Shown here piece after piece: positions 48,501 through 60,894 of a DNA stretch of 64,000 bases. Below the pieces are notes generated by a model that did not search any database, had not been told where the DNA came from, and was given only the letters and a program-made list of their open reading frames with translations. The position numbers and the translations under genes are program-made. Within the stretch, counting starts at the first letter, position 1. Every line of letters begins with the position of its first letter. Source of the stretch: Diplocarpon mali (taxonomy: Eukaryota; Ascomycota; Leotiomycetes; Helotiales; Drepanopezizaceae); NCBI GenBank assembly GCA_024741835.1, contig JAENRP010000152.1, positions 37,130 through 101,129 on the forward strand, given 5' to 3'.

Positions 48501-50400
48501 TCCACTTATAGTCTTAGCTTAAGAGTCGTTTTTAACAAATCTGCGAAGTTTACTTATAGTCTTAGCCTAAGAGTCATTTTTGCGAATTTCACTTACAATC
48601 TTAGCTTAAGAGTTATTATTAGTAAATCTATAGAATCTACTCGCGGTCTTAGCTTAAGAGTCATTTCTATTAAATTCACTTATAATCCTAGCTTAAGAGT
48701 TATCTTTAAGAATACCTTGCAATCTACTTATAATCCTAGCTTAAGAGTTATTTTTGCGAATTTCACTTGCGATCTTAGCTTAAAAGTCTATTTATTCTCC
48801 TTATCTTTACTTAATTGTATTAAGGTAAAGAGTGCACTTTCTTTAAAGGAATCTACTTATAAGTCTGGCTTAAGAATCAATTTCTATAATATTACCTTTA
48901 AGATAATATAAAGTCTATTTTTAATTTTAGCTTTAAAGATCACTTTATAATTATTATTTATAAATTATATAAATTGATTATTAAAAACTCTTATATAATT
49001 TAACTTTATATAGATCTTGCGATTAAATAAAAGATTAATACTTAAGCTAAGCATAAGGAGAATATTTTATAAAAGGAAAGAAATGCTAGCGATATTTATC
49101 TCTATTATACTTATTAAGTTTATATATAACCTTTTACTACTAACCTTAATAGAGCGCCTTTTTATTTTAGTAAGCGGGCCTTTAAATAGGTAGGGTTTAT
49201 TAGTTATATATGCTATGCAATTAGTATTATTATACTAATCGAATTTAGGGATCTTATAAAGATCGGCTTTTAAAATGTAAGCATCTTTATTATAATTATT
49301 ATTTGAATTATTAGAAGTGGATTTAGGTTTAGATAACCTACTATTATTATTAGAGGTATTTGCTAAAGTTTTAGCTAAATAGCCTTTTCCTTTGCCTTTC
49401 CTTAGTAGTTGCGGCCTTTAGTAGGATAAGGGTAGTTTGCTTCTTAACTTTTGCTTTAATTGCTTTTTAATATTAAAGCTAGTGACTTTATTAATTAGTT
49501 GCCTTTTAATTTTATAATTAGTAATATTATAAGTACTATTATAGAAGTAGCATCTCTAATAAGCTCGAGGGCTTATCCTATGCTCCTTCCTCTTCTTAGG
49601 CTTATTGTTACCTTATAATACAGCATTTGCTAATTTAAAGTATCCTTTAAAGTCTTGCTTAATAGTTCGAAAGAGGTCGATCTTTTTATAAATCTTAAGG
49701 TTAGGTTAGATAAGAAGAGATTGTTTTATAATAGCGAACTTAAGAGGAAGGCTATTAAGTAGGAAATTAAAAAGCTGAGTTTCCTTAAAAGTCATAGCTA
49801 TCCTAGGATTTATAGCTCTTACTTTCCTCTTTACTTTATATAATATAAACTAGGTAGAGTCTATATTTATATCTATATCCTTACTATCTTTGTCTTTTTT
49901 ATATTAAAATGAAGTAATCTATTATAGTAGATACTAGGTTTTAAGGGTAATTGTTTAAGAGTATTTTGCCTTTAAAGTATCTTATCTTATCTTTGCGTTA
50001 TTATAAATTTAAATAAAATCTTAGTCTTTATCATTTAAACCTCTATTGATCTTAAGCTTACATTTAGCTAAGGCCAGCTTATACTCCTTTTCCTTTTCTA
50101 TATTTAAAATCTGCCTTTAGGATTCTTAGTTATTATCTACTAAGGCTCTTAAGCTAAGCTTATTTAGTATATTTGGCAAATCCTTAGCAGTTGTATTAGC
50201 TATTAAAGTAGAAGTAGACGAATCAGTAGAAGGAGTATAAGGGGCTATTCTCGCGTATTTAATAAGTGTCTTTTAAATCGCTATTTCGATACCTTTGCTT
50301 TTGAAGTAAAGCTTTAAATTATCGAACTATTATTGCTAGTTCTTTCGAGAGAGTTGGAGGTCTTTAGATCTAGTGTTTCGATTGGAATCGGAAGCTATTA
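45543..50400 (-). pseudogene. copia-B reverse copy Gag-Pol pseudogene, main part
   Basis: The minus strand gives Gag (about 50350-49500), a palindrome array (about 48872-48406), integrase (about 48300-47330), RT (about 46740-46200, with LLYIDN near 46300 where the second catalytic Asp is Asn) and the first part of RNase H up to 45543. The frame continues at 26570. The long plus-strand frames at 47013-47321 and 48396-48911 are antisense readings of the integrase-RT linker and of the palindrome array. Confidence 0.78.
48406..48872 (-). repeat. Array of palindrome modules, copia-B reverse copy
   Basis: About ten units on the minus strand, homologous to 32914-33383. Several keep GGTCCTGG or GGTCTTAG cores. 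The array happens to stay open in the antisense frame for 171 codons. Confidence 0.75.
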
Positions 50401-51002
50401 CCATTTCGAATAGAATTGCGTTAAAATCAAATAAATTAAATAGTTAAAGGCACTCCTCCTATCGAAAGGTTAAAATGATTAAATAGCAGGTGTTATAGAA
50501 GTATTAAATAGGGAGGAAGTCCTCTTATCAAAAAGGGTTTTGGGCTATAACGCAAGGAATCATACCTCTTATGAAATATAGTAAAGCAAGGAATCATACC
50601 TCTTGTAGTACTAAAGGGGTTATAAAGCAAGGAATCATACCTCTTGCAATATAAGTTGGCTAAATAGGGAATTATACCTCTTATTCGCCGATTGCTTGCC
50701 TTTTACTATAAGTCTTATTCAACTTCTTACTAATAGTTGCAGCGCAAGTGCTTTTTAAAGGAAGTTAATAATCTATTATTAGTCTAGCTAGGGCTTATAA
50801 CCTATTAAGCTTAAGTAAGTCGGCGCAGTAGGTAAAGGAGGCTTCTAAAGGTCGATAGTCGATATATTAGTAAGAGTTAAGGAAGGAAGGTTACCCCTTT
50901 CTTCCCTATAGCTATATATGTATTAATATCCTACTGACTAAGTAGTAAGGTCATATGATAATACATCGGAGTGATAGCTGTATTACCTATCTTAATAAAG
51001 GG

Positions 51003-53048
51003 TAAAGGGTATCGATCTTTATAAGTGAGGTTATTAAGCATATAGTAGTTAATATAGAATCGTAAGGAGCCATCGGCCTTTTTCACAAATAGTACTAGCA
51101 TAGCATAAGAGGCAGAGGAGGCCTTGATAAATCCTTTATTAAGGTTATTAATAAGGTACGCCTTTACTATTTCCAGCTTAGGTATAGATATCTTATATAA
51201 GAGGGAGTATTAAAGTGCCTTTTAAGCACCTTCGGCTATAAGCTCGATTTTATAATCATAGGGTCGATAGGGCAGCAGCGTATCAAAAGCGGCTTTTAAA
51301 AATATATATTAGTACTCCTTATAAGCGGCTGGAATCGGTTTTTCGACTGGTTCAAGGGAGGCAGTTAGAGTGGCTATTAATACCTCTCTATTTCGAAAGC
51401 GGTTTAAGAGGGCGTCAGTTTCTTACTATTAGGTCTGACTTTCTTAATTATCTTAAATCAATTAATCAATTTTATAAAATAAGGTGCTAAAGAGCTCTAT
51501 ACCTTGCTAATTCCTAGCTATTATATAAAAAGCATAGGCTGAAATTGCGTATATATTTAAAGAAGAAAGGGGAATTTTACACTTTGCTATCTACTTATAA
51601 GTGCGTTTTAAGATAAAAATAGAAAAGGGAGCCGAGTTAGGCTTAATTACATTAAGCTCTCACTTTATAATTAATATATTATAAGAGTAGTCCTTAGAAA
51701 AGGTATTACCTTCGACTTAAGGAGGAGTCGGAGTAAAATCAAAGGTAAAAGAGTATTTAATCAAAATAGGAGGTGATTTAGGAGGAGGGAGCTAAGAAAG
51801 GGCTTCTTAGCGCCGAGCCTCATATTTAGAAAAGGAGCATTCCAGTACTGCGTCGCGTCGAATAGTATCTTATTAGTAATATCAATCCAAATTATATAGC
51901 TTAGTATTAGTGATTTCGATATTTTTAGCAAAAGTAATAGTAGGCAAATAGGAATTGGGCTAGATAAGCTTACGAGAAGTACAATTAATAGAAACTTTAT
52001 ACTCTTTAAGCTAGGCTTATTTTAAAATCACTCTATAATTGCCGAGGTTAGTAATAAGAAAGGGAGTAAAAGATTAAATTCGCTAGTCGATATAAAGATT
52101 AAGTAATATATAATAAGTGATAGTACTACCCTAAGAGCTATTATATCCCTTAATTGAAAAGGGTATAAGGAGTATTTAAATCAAAGGTTTAAGGAAAAAA
52201 GATAAAGATTTAAGTAACGCCGAATCAATTAAAGTATACCTATTAGCGCCTATATCGATTAATGCCAATATCTTATAAGAAATACCATTCTTTAAAAGTA
52301 GGATCCGTTTTATTATCAAATCACCATTAAGGAGGTTTCTTAAGTTAAGGTACCGCATATCTTAAAGAACGCCTAAGAAGGAGGCTTTACTTAAGCGGGG
52401 GCGTTTCCCCTTAGAGTCGGAGGGGAAGCGCTACCATTATCTTATTCGGCCTTAGAGTCCTCCTCTTTGCTACCTTCCTAATTTTAGTTATTATTATACT
52501 CTAGCTTATTAACGTAAGAGCTATAATACCTAAGGGTAGCAGAAGGGGATTTCGGCCGCTTATCAAACTGATTTTTCCAATCAGCTAAAAGAGGAAGAGC
52601 GCTAGGGGTATTAGTCCGATGCGGAAGAAAAGAGGGGGTTCCGGACTTGGCGAAACCGGGGCTAGGAGTATTATACTAGGGTCGATTCGAATAGGATTTG
52701 GATCAGCTTTTAGATAAGGGATTTGATTTATTAGTATCTCCTTATTAGGCATTTTTACTAGAATTAGCTTTGGCTTTAGTGCTTTATCTCTCTTTATATT
52801 ATATCTAATTATATAGCGTCCTCTTAGCGTGCTATCCGGCGTCTTCTTATTAAATGGCAGTACCCCACTTATCCAATGTCCTAGTCTTATGCCACTTCTA
52901 TATAAGAGGAGTATAGAGGCGTTTTAGGATCTTCTCCCTAAGGGCGCTATAAAGTCGACTATCATTATCGATCTCTGCTATAGCGGCCAGTCGGGAGAAC
53001 TTAAAGTAGAACTCCCAAAATGACTCGTTGGCCTCTATATAAAGGGTA
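51003..53048 (-). pseudogene. gypsy-G 5' portion: Gag, protease, early RT
   Basis: It continues gypsy-G beyond the copia-B insertion. The minus strand reads Gag first (about 53048-52400, ESFWEFYFKFSRLAAIAEID and LREKILKRLYTPL). Then comes a retropepsin-type protease near 52358-52176 (ALIDIGANRYTLID, with DIGA where DTGA is usual), then the start of RT (about 51300-51003, with GSLRFYINYYMLNNLTYKDR). The 5' LTR is absent because the element is cut by the copia-B end at 53049. Stops show decay. Confidence 0.7.
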
Positions 53049-53331
53049 TATTAAGCTTAAGTAAGTCGGCGCAGTAGGTAATAGAAACTTCTAAAGGTCG
53101 ATAGTCGATATATTGGTAAGAGTTAAGGAAGGAAGGTTACCCCTTTCTTCCTTATAGCTATATATATATCAATATCCTATTAATTAAGCAGTAGGGTCAT
53201 ATAATAATACATTAGAGTGATAGCTATATCACCTATCTTAATACCCCTACTTAGACCTTACTCTGATTGACCTGCAATTAAGAAAATAATAATTATCCTT
53301 TTGCGCTAATCTAACTCTTAGGTATCTCTTT
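53049..53331 (-). mobile_element. copia-B 3' end (LTR plus tail), truncated
   Basis: 195-bp LTR at 53049-53243 followed by 88 bp of the copia-B tail (same as the tail next to 26037). It is cut at 53331 by copia-A. The rest of this copia-B is missing. Confidence 0.8.
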
Positions 53332-53528
53332 TGTCGTGCAGAATGGGCGGAGTCTCCACTTATTCTGAAGACCCTCCATATGACTCTGCTAAGTTATAGA
53401 CTCTCCCTTTTCTTTCCGAAGTCTCCTTACCATATATATATTAGATAATAATACAATCAATCATCTTCTCCTACTTCTGCAAGCCTCCTAAGCGACCTAA
53501 TGAAGGCCCTTTAGCCGACCGCACTATA
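53332..53528 (+). repeat. 5' LTR of copia-A
   Basis: 197 bp, TGTCGTGCAGAATGGG to CACTATA (CACCACA before RIP). Confidence 0.88.
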
Positions 53529-53639
53529 GTTATAAGCCCTATAAGCACTTTAATATACTTTCTCTTTGTATATAACCGGCTAAAGGGCCCTTTGAGCTTT
53601 TGACCGACTTTTCGAGTATTTATAATAACTCAAAGGACC

Positions 53640-56600
53640 TTCATTTTTAATTAACAAATCTCTATTTTCCGATCGAACCTTATTTGCAAATTTCATTTAT
53701 ATACCTAACCTTTTTCACTAGACTCTATTTAATATAGCTGACTCTTTAAATATCTTTAAGCCTTGCCTTAATACCTTTGCCTCTTAAGTAAAGTAGTTTA
53801 GTAAATATATATTCTTTACTAAGCTTTATAATATCACTATTTTTGCTAATCCGAGACTCCTATTTAAGTCAATTATAGAGACCGAGCCTTAAGCTCCTTT
53901 TATATAGGAGCTTAAGGAACTGGAAACGGCCAACCTTTGCATAGTATACGCAAGGTTGTATAAAGAGTATACAGCGACTCTATCCGAATAGATTTACGCC
54001 TGCTTTCTCCTAGGAGATCTATTAAAAGCTCCTCTTCTATAGGCCTCTTATAAAGATATTAAAGATAAATATAAAATCCTAATAAAGGAGTACCTTATGC
54101 GCAAGGAGATTTGGAAGACCTAATACAAATACTACAAACTACTATTAGAATAGGTCTTTAAGACCGTCGATAGAACGCTTTTAGCTTCTATAATAGCTTA
54201 AGCTTAAATCTAAGCTGAGAAGCTCTCCTCCTTAATACTTAATAGAGATACTCTTATAAGTGGAACTACTACTAATAACCTATATACTAATTTAATAAAC
54301 TAGCAACTCTTACTCTAAGGCCTAGTATCTATTTTAAAGCGTGATATTACGCCTTTTAATAAGGCTATTCAGTCTTAGATAAGGCTCTAGTACCGCAACG
54401 TACTATACTAAGGTAAGACTAAGAGAACTAATACTTAATAGTAGATCTGGGAGTAGTAGGAGGCATACCGCCTAGTAGAATAATATAGTTTTCCTAAGAT
54501 TAAAGGGAGACTAGAAGTAATTGACTTTTTAGACTCAATTATAATAAAGATTAATCTAAGTTAGGCGACTCACTTAAAGGAGGAAATAATTACTAATAAG
54601 TAGATAGGAACCCTATATAAGCACAACCTAATGCAGCTAAGCCGCGCCTTAGCGGGTATTAAATCTAATAGAGCAATTAATAATAAAGGGCTAGCAGTTT
54701 TTACTACTTGAAAGTCTCTCCTAAATGCCGAAACCCTTTCGCAGGCTCTAGCAAGTAGCTCCCGAAATCGCTTTATAAGCTCTAAAAGGGAGATTAGGCC
54801 TAAGTGCCCTTATAAAGGCTTTACTAACTACTATTAGAAGCCCTAGGACTATCGGAAACTATTATACGCTATAGATAGGCGTAAGGAAAATATAAAGGTT
54901 CTCTCCTTGCGAAAGGAGGTCGTATAAATATAAAAGGCGTTAAACGCAGGAGACTAGTTCAAGGGTCTTTAAGTATAGCTTAAGGAGAATAATATTATAA
55001 TAATAGCAATTAACAAATTCAAAGGAAAGGCTTTAGCCTTTAGGAAAGATAGTTTAAGTAAAAAGGAGAACTTACCAGTCTTTATAATAATAGATCCCTT
55101 TGCCTTTAATGCTTTTAAAGAATCGTTTAATATCTACTACCTCTTTAAGCTAAAACGCTACCTGCTCTCCTTAAGTATGCTCTTTAATAATTGCATAGCC
55201 ACTTATATTATTAATTCGAAGGACTTACTTATCGCAGGCACCTTTAAGCCTTTTAGCAACTTATAGCAATATATTAAAGTAGGTACCTTAAGACTCCTAA
55301 TTATTAAGAGAGGTAATAGATATATAGTAGACTTTCTTCTATAGCGTAACGGCTCTCCTATAGGGATAACGCTACGCAATATTGCTATTATAAAGGAGTT
55401 TACTACTAATATTATCTCAAAAACGCTCCTTGCGGATAAGGGTTTTTAGTACTCTAGAGTAGACCTCACTTTGCGCTCTAAGAGCATTAAAGATTCTATA
55501 AAGTAAGCTTAGTTAAAGCGTTGCTATAATCTCGTTTTCTTTAAATATAAGCCTATTAACTATTTAAATCTCTTAAATATGCTTTAATATAACTTCTCTA
55601 CCTTAATAGCATTTCCTATAGCTAAGATAACGCTTTATAATAGGTTCTAGTCTAGCTATATACCTATTAAGGTATAGGATAATAATATATATACTTAGTA
55701 CCTTTGCGCTAGCTATCTAGGCGCAAAGGCTCTTTAAGCGTTAATCAAGTGCGCTAAAGGAGTGAAGATCAGGGGAATATAGAGGCTAGAGTGCCTTATA
55801 TATATAGTAGCGTCTGCTAAGTAAGTTATTTCTTATGCTACCTTTAAGAACCGATCTCTAAGGCCCTTCTTTAAGATCTCCTAGGATCTCTTTAATTTTC
55901 TAAACAACTTATATAATAGTTGCTTATAAGTTCTTTTAATTAAAGACGAGTATAGCAGTATACTTTGGACGTTCTTATTAAGATCGAAGGGTAAAGACGT
56001 AGTTATAAAGGTCCTTTAGGCCTTTAAAGCATAAGTGAAACGCTAATATAGGCTTTCCATTTATAAAATCAGGTAAGATAATAATACTTTAGTAATCTCC
56101 TTAAAGGAAGACTCTCTTATAAAGTACTAGAGATAGGTAAAAGAGGAGGGAATCGATTTAGAGCTTACTCTTGCCTATATATACTAACCTAATAAAGGCG
56201 TAGAGCGAGTAGGAAGGGAGTTGATTAAACGCTTTATTAAAATGAGAATCTACGCTAGACTTCTAGCGAGCCTTTAGCCGGAGGTTATAAAGGCTGCTAC
56301 GTACCTTTATAATATCTCCTTACTTGCTAAGAAGAAGATGATCTTATTAAGTAAGGCTCTTTATAATTGGTTTAAGTAGTATTTTCAATTCTATAAGCTG
56401 CTGCTTATTAAGCAGATGATAGCAAGCTTAAAGCCTGACTAGAGTCGCGTTTATATGTATAGCGCTTGCGTATACTCTTTAATTAAAGAGAGGGAGGCGG
56501 AAAGGGACTGCCGAACCTTTAAAATTGAACTATAAAGGCACCTAAGTTACTTAGTTAGATATATTACCTTTAATGTTTATAGAATCTGGGTTCTTATACT

Positions 56601-59265
56601 CTAGCGAGTAATAATAACTTATAATATCAAATTCGATAAGTCTCTCTTCTATAGTTTAAAAGCTAAGCGCGCAAACCCTATATTGCGCTAAGAACTTAAG
56701 ATAACCCTCTAATTGATTAGAGAGGGAGAGGGAGCTTAGGATGCTAAATTCGAAGGCATTTTTAAGGAATTGGAGCTTATTGCAAGACCAAATGCAATCG
56801 TTGCAAAAGAAGCCACTATATAAGAAGAGCCTATATTATAGACTAATGCTACTCTATAGCCTTTAACTAATAATATAAAAGGCCTTAACTTAAATCCAAA
56901 TTCTTTAAAAGACCTGCTTAAAAACTTAGGAGTAAAAGTAAGCGAATTAAAAGCCACTTCGCTAGTCTTTAAGAAGGTAAATAGCAACTAAAGCTTAAGG
57001 GTAATGATTCCCTATAAAGGCCCTATTAAAGAAGGAACCGTAGACAACTCTAAGGGAGTCTTTAAAGACGAGTTCTATAAGGCGATCGGCAGATCTTTAG
57101 CCGCTATTCTATATAGGAATAGAAATAGCTTAAAGGCTTTAAGATAGAGTCTTTAGTTATAAAGGCAGGCCTTAGTAAACTCTAGTAAAAGGCTAAAAGC
57201 ACTACTACCAAGATTTAGGAAGAGCTCTAATAGTCTTATAAGAAGCGACCTAATAAAAAGAGCAAGCTTTAATAATATAATACCTTAAGTTATAATACTA
57301 GCTTAAAGACTATAGGCTTAGGAGATAGAGCTACTTAGACTCTTAAAGGAACCTTTAGTAATAATAAAAATAAAAGAGGAGACTTATAGAAAAAAGCGTA
57401 AAGAGGAACTCCCTTTTCTTAGGCAAAAGAGGATAAGACGCTTAAGCGTTAAGTAATAAGAGACTTTAAAAGTATACACTATTACTTTAAAGTATATGCT
57501 CTTTTAAAGTAATATTAATTTACCCTACTCCTTATATATATAGGAGTTTATATCGACCTTTTAAGCGAACAAATAAATAAGGGAAAATAGGAAGGACTAT
57601 TTAATAGTTTATATAATTATTAAAGTTATAATTAATAGTTAGGCAAAGGATAGAGCACAGTCTCTTACCCGCCTATAGTACTAAGGCTCTTTGCCAAAGC
57701 CTTTAAAAGGATGGCTAGACTTAGAGAAGCACCCTTTTAGCAAACGATTTAAGGAAGGAGGGCACTAGGAGATTAGGAATTTAGAATCTTAAAGTTATTA
57801 GAGAATTATACAAAAGGATTATTCAAAGCCTTTGCTAATACTATTAAAATGGGTTTTTACCTATAAGGTTAATAGCTCTAGCGAGCTTCTAAAGTGCCGA
57901 TTATAGCTAATTATATAAAGGGATCTTTAAAATAAAGCTTTAATTTTCTTAACCTATATAGCCACACTTATAGCAAGGTCTTTTAAGGTACTAATAGCGC
58001 TTACTATATACTTTAATATAGAAGTAAAGCAGTTCGACGTTATTAATATATTCGTTAACGCTCCTAAAGACCTAAGGAGTGCTTTAGTTATATACTTCCT
58101 ATTAAATGGCTTTAAGCGCCCTAGTATGGTAGTAGAACTGGATCGCGCGCTCTATAGGCTAAAAGACTCTCTAGCGCTATAGTATAAGAACTTCGCAAGA
58201 ACGTTTAAAGGCCTTTAACTTAAGCCACTAGGCGAAGAGCCTTATATTTTCATAATAAAGGATCGTATAGTCTTTATAGTATTTTATATCGACGATATTC
58301 AAGTATTATATAAGGCCTTTAACTTAGATTAGGCGACTTATCTAATTAAAGACCTAAAGAGGGCATACGAGCTTACTATTATAGGAGATATCTCTTAGTT
58401 CTTTAAAGTAAGGATTATTTAAGATAAGAAAGCAAAGAGGATCTCCTTAGTTTATAATACCTATATTAAAAAGATCGCTTAAAAGTTTAAAGCTAATATA
58501 AAGAAAGTGCCTAGTACTCTACTACTAAAGAAGGAGTTTGTTAAAAACTTAAGGTAAGCTTCCTTAGAAAAGGTAAAGGAGTACTAAGAGAAAATAGGCT
58601 TTATTCTTTATATAGTAATTATAATATGCCTAGATATTGCATTCGCAGCCTCTCAATTATCTTTCTTCTTAATTAATCTAAGCTTTAAGCACCTCTTAGC
58701 TGCGGACTAAACGCTTTAATACCTATATAGTATGCGCTTCTTAAGAATTGCCTATAGCTTTAAGGCTAAGGAATACCAATTGGTTGCGTCTTTAGATGCT
58801 TTTTTTAAAGATGATCGAGAGATACGCAAATCCTCTTAGGGATACGTCTTCTTCCTATTTAAAGGACTAATTATTTAAAAAGCGAATCGCCAAGCGACTA
58901 TTACGCTCTCTTTTACTAAAGTAGAACTCTATAGCATAGTTTCTATTGCAAAGGAGATAATAGCTATAAAACGCCTTTTTAAGGAGATTCGCATAGACTC
59001 CCTCTTTAAATGGAATATATATTGCAATAACTAATAAACGATTTAGCTAATTATTATAAAGAATAAGAAGATTAAGATAAGCCTTTAATATATTAAAATC
59101 AGTAATATATAGATCTGCTAAGAGTATTAGAGAGAAAGCTTTCAGATAATCTACCTCTCTATTAAGGAGATATACGCAAATAGGCTTATTAAAAACCTAG
59201 ACCGCTAGAAGTTTAAAAGCTTTATTTATTTATTAAACCTCTAGAGCTTTTAAACAATCGTTTAA
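53640..59265 (+). pseudogene. copia-A Gag-Pol pseudogene
   Basis: Gag lies at about 53640-54930 and protease at about 55080-55400 (IIDPFAFNAFK where DSGAS is usual). Integrase lies at about 55480-56450, with NKGVERVGRELIKRF, matching the usual QNGxxER region. A long variable linker follows at about 56450-57900. RT lies at about 57900-58450 (VKQFDVINIFVNAP, LDRALYRLKDS, FYIDDI at 58282-58299 with both catalytic Asp kept). RNase H lies at about 58600-59265 (TKVELYSIV, IYCNN, ANRLIKNLDR). No 45-bp palindrome modules were seen here. Many stops show it is dead. Confidence 0.78.
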
Positions 59266-60697
59266 TAACTCGCACTTACTAGTAAGTAATTACTTATTAT
59301 TAAGAGACTTATACTTATAAGCCCCTACTCTCTTATAGTTATATTTATTTGTTTTCTCTTATAAAGCGTACTATAGAAGCTTCTCCTTTTTTAAAAATAT
59401 AAGATAGGTAATATTCCTAAGCCGCTATTATAAGGCGCGACCCTCTCTTAAATTCTTTTAACTAGGGCCAGGAGCCGAGATACTATAGCTAAGAGCTCCG
59501 CACGGATCTCCTCTTAAGAGAGGCCTACTAGTACTCCCTTAGCCAGAGGCCTGCCGGCGAATATACTAGCGATAGCAGGGGCGAAGGCGGGGGGTGCGGC
59601 AGGGGCAGCGGCAAAGGCAGGAGCGGCGACGGCAAAGGCCGGGGAGACGAAGGGAGATATAAAAGGGGCGGCAGCGGCGGCGGCAGGGATAGGAGTAGCA
59701 GCAGCGGTAAGCGAGGGGAATAGGGCGGCGGAGGACGGGCTAGCGGCGAACGCGAATAGGATGCTAAGAGCGGGGGAGGCAGTAGTACTACTACTCGCAG
59801 GAGTAGTAGGCCCTCCTAGCACTAGGGTCTGATCGCTCCTATCTTTTAAAATCAGCTTAAAACTTAATAAGACTTAATAAATATACTATAGAAGCTTTAG
59901 AGTGTACCTTTTATTATATTAAGTAGTAGTACTACCTCCTCCTTAAAGGCGCTGTAGGCGTAAGCCGATATAATAGCCTCTTAGGAGGCGAGGAGAGGGC
60001 CGCTAGCCTGCTAGCAGCTATTGCTTAATATAGTATAATAGACGCAATGCGTATTAAAGGTACTATTAAAGCACTGATAATCGAGATTGCCAGTACTCTT
60101 ATATATAATATAGTATACGTATACGTTATTATATTCTATTATAGGCTCTAGCATACGACGCGCAGTAGGGGCAAGGCTCTTAGGCGGCGGCGGTGGCAGC
60201 GGCGGCAGAGGCGGCGGCGATAGCAGCGGCGGCTCGTTGCCTAGCAGGCGCTAGGACGATCGCGCTAAGGTTGCAGCTCCTAAGGGAGCGCTAGCGACCT
60301 AGCGCAAAGTTAGTATAATATAAAGTATAGGGATTCTAAGGGTCTTACTTTATAAGGGCGGCCGGGGTTAGAATAAGTAGGAGTTCCTTTTATATTTAAA
60401 AATTATTAGTATAAAGACGATATTTTTAAATAATAAAGGAGGGTTATTTTTAAAAGAAGGAAAGGAGAACCTCTACGATGGAAATACTCTATAGGAAGCT
60501 TAATAGAGTACTAGCATAAAATCGCAAAGATTCTTAAGCGCGCTTATTGCTTATAGCGACCCTTTTCATTCTAAAAGGAATAACCTCTAGAGGGGCGGTA
60601 TATAAGATAGAGCCTCTTTTCTTTATAACTGCTATTCTTTCCTTTATTTTATCTATATAGCTAAGCGATTCTAAGAGCATCGCCTAACTAAGGGGTA
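59266..60697 (+). other. copia-A 3' non-coding region with two GC-rich low-complexity islands
   Basis: About 1.4 kb between RNase H and the 3' LTR, long for a copia element. It contains GGC/GCA-rich runs at about 59560-59800 and 60170-60300 that stand out against the AT-rich element and show little RIP. The minus strand over the first has an open Ala/Pro-rich frame (59822-59514) that looks like composition rather than a gene. Confidence 0.6.
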
Positions 60698-60894
60698 TAT
60701 TATGCAGAATAGGCAGAGTCTCCACTTATTTTAAAGACCCTTCATATAACTCTGCTAAGTTATAGACTCTCCTTTTTCTTTCCGAAGTCTCTTTACTATA
60801 TATATATTAAATAATAATATAATTAATCATCTTCTCCTACTTCTGCAAGCCTCTTAAGCGACCTAATAAAGGCCCTCCAGCCGACCGCACCACA
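60698..60894 (+). repeat. 3' LTR of copia-A
   Basis: 197 bp. It begins TATTATGCAG (TGTCGTGCAG with C/T and G/A changes only) and ends CACCACA. Confidence 0.88.

Larger units (their letters stand above)
25843..50997 (-). mobile_element. copia-B reverse copy, complete but split by nested insertions
   Basis: The outer LTRs at 25843-26037 and 50803-50997 are each 195 bp. Target duplication AAGGG lies at 25838-25842 and 50998-51002. Its own sequence is 25843-26570 plus 45543-50997; the middle is copia-C copy 2 with further insertions. At 45543 the RNase H frame resumes exactly where it broke at 26570. It is inserted in the RT of gypsy-G. Confidence 0.9.
53332..60894 (+). mobile_element. copia-A: full-length Ty1/copia element
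   Basis: 7563 bp with 197-bp LTRs at 53332-53528 and 60698-60894 that align end to end. The primer-binding site GTTATAAGCCC follows the 5' LTR. The flanking 5-mers differ (TCTTT left, ATAGA right), and the flanks belong to different elements (copia-B tail left, copia-D integrase right), so it is not a simple insertion. Confidence 0.88.

Noticed and set aside
48396..48911. 171-codon plus-strand frame with repeated S-L-R-V peptides
   Set aside because: It is the antisense of the copia-B palindrome array. The near-palindromic units code similar peptides on both strands, so openness here is not evidence of a gene.
59514..59822. Ala/Pro-rich minus-strand frame of 102 codons
   Set aside because: It lies over a GGC/GCA-rich low-complexity block in the copia-A 3' region. 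The opposite strand is equally open and Gly-rich, and no domain or start context supports it.
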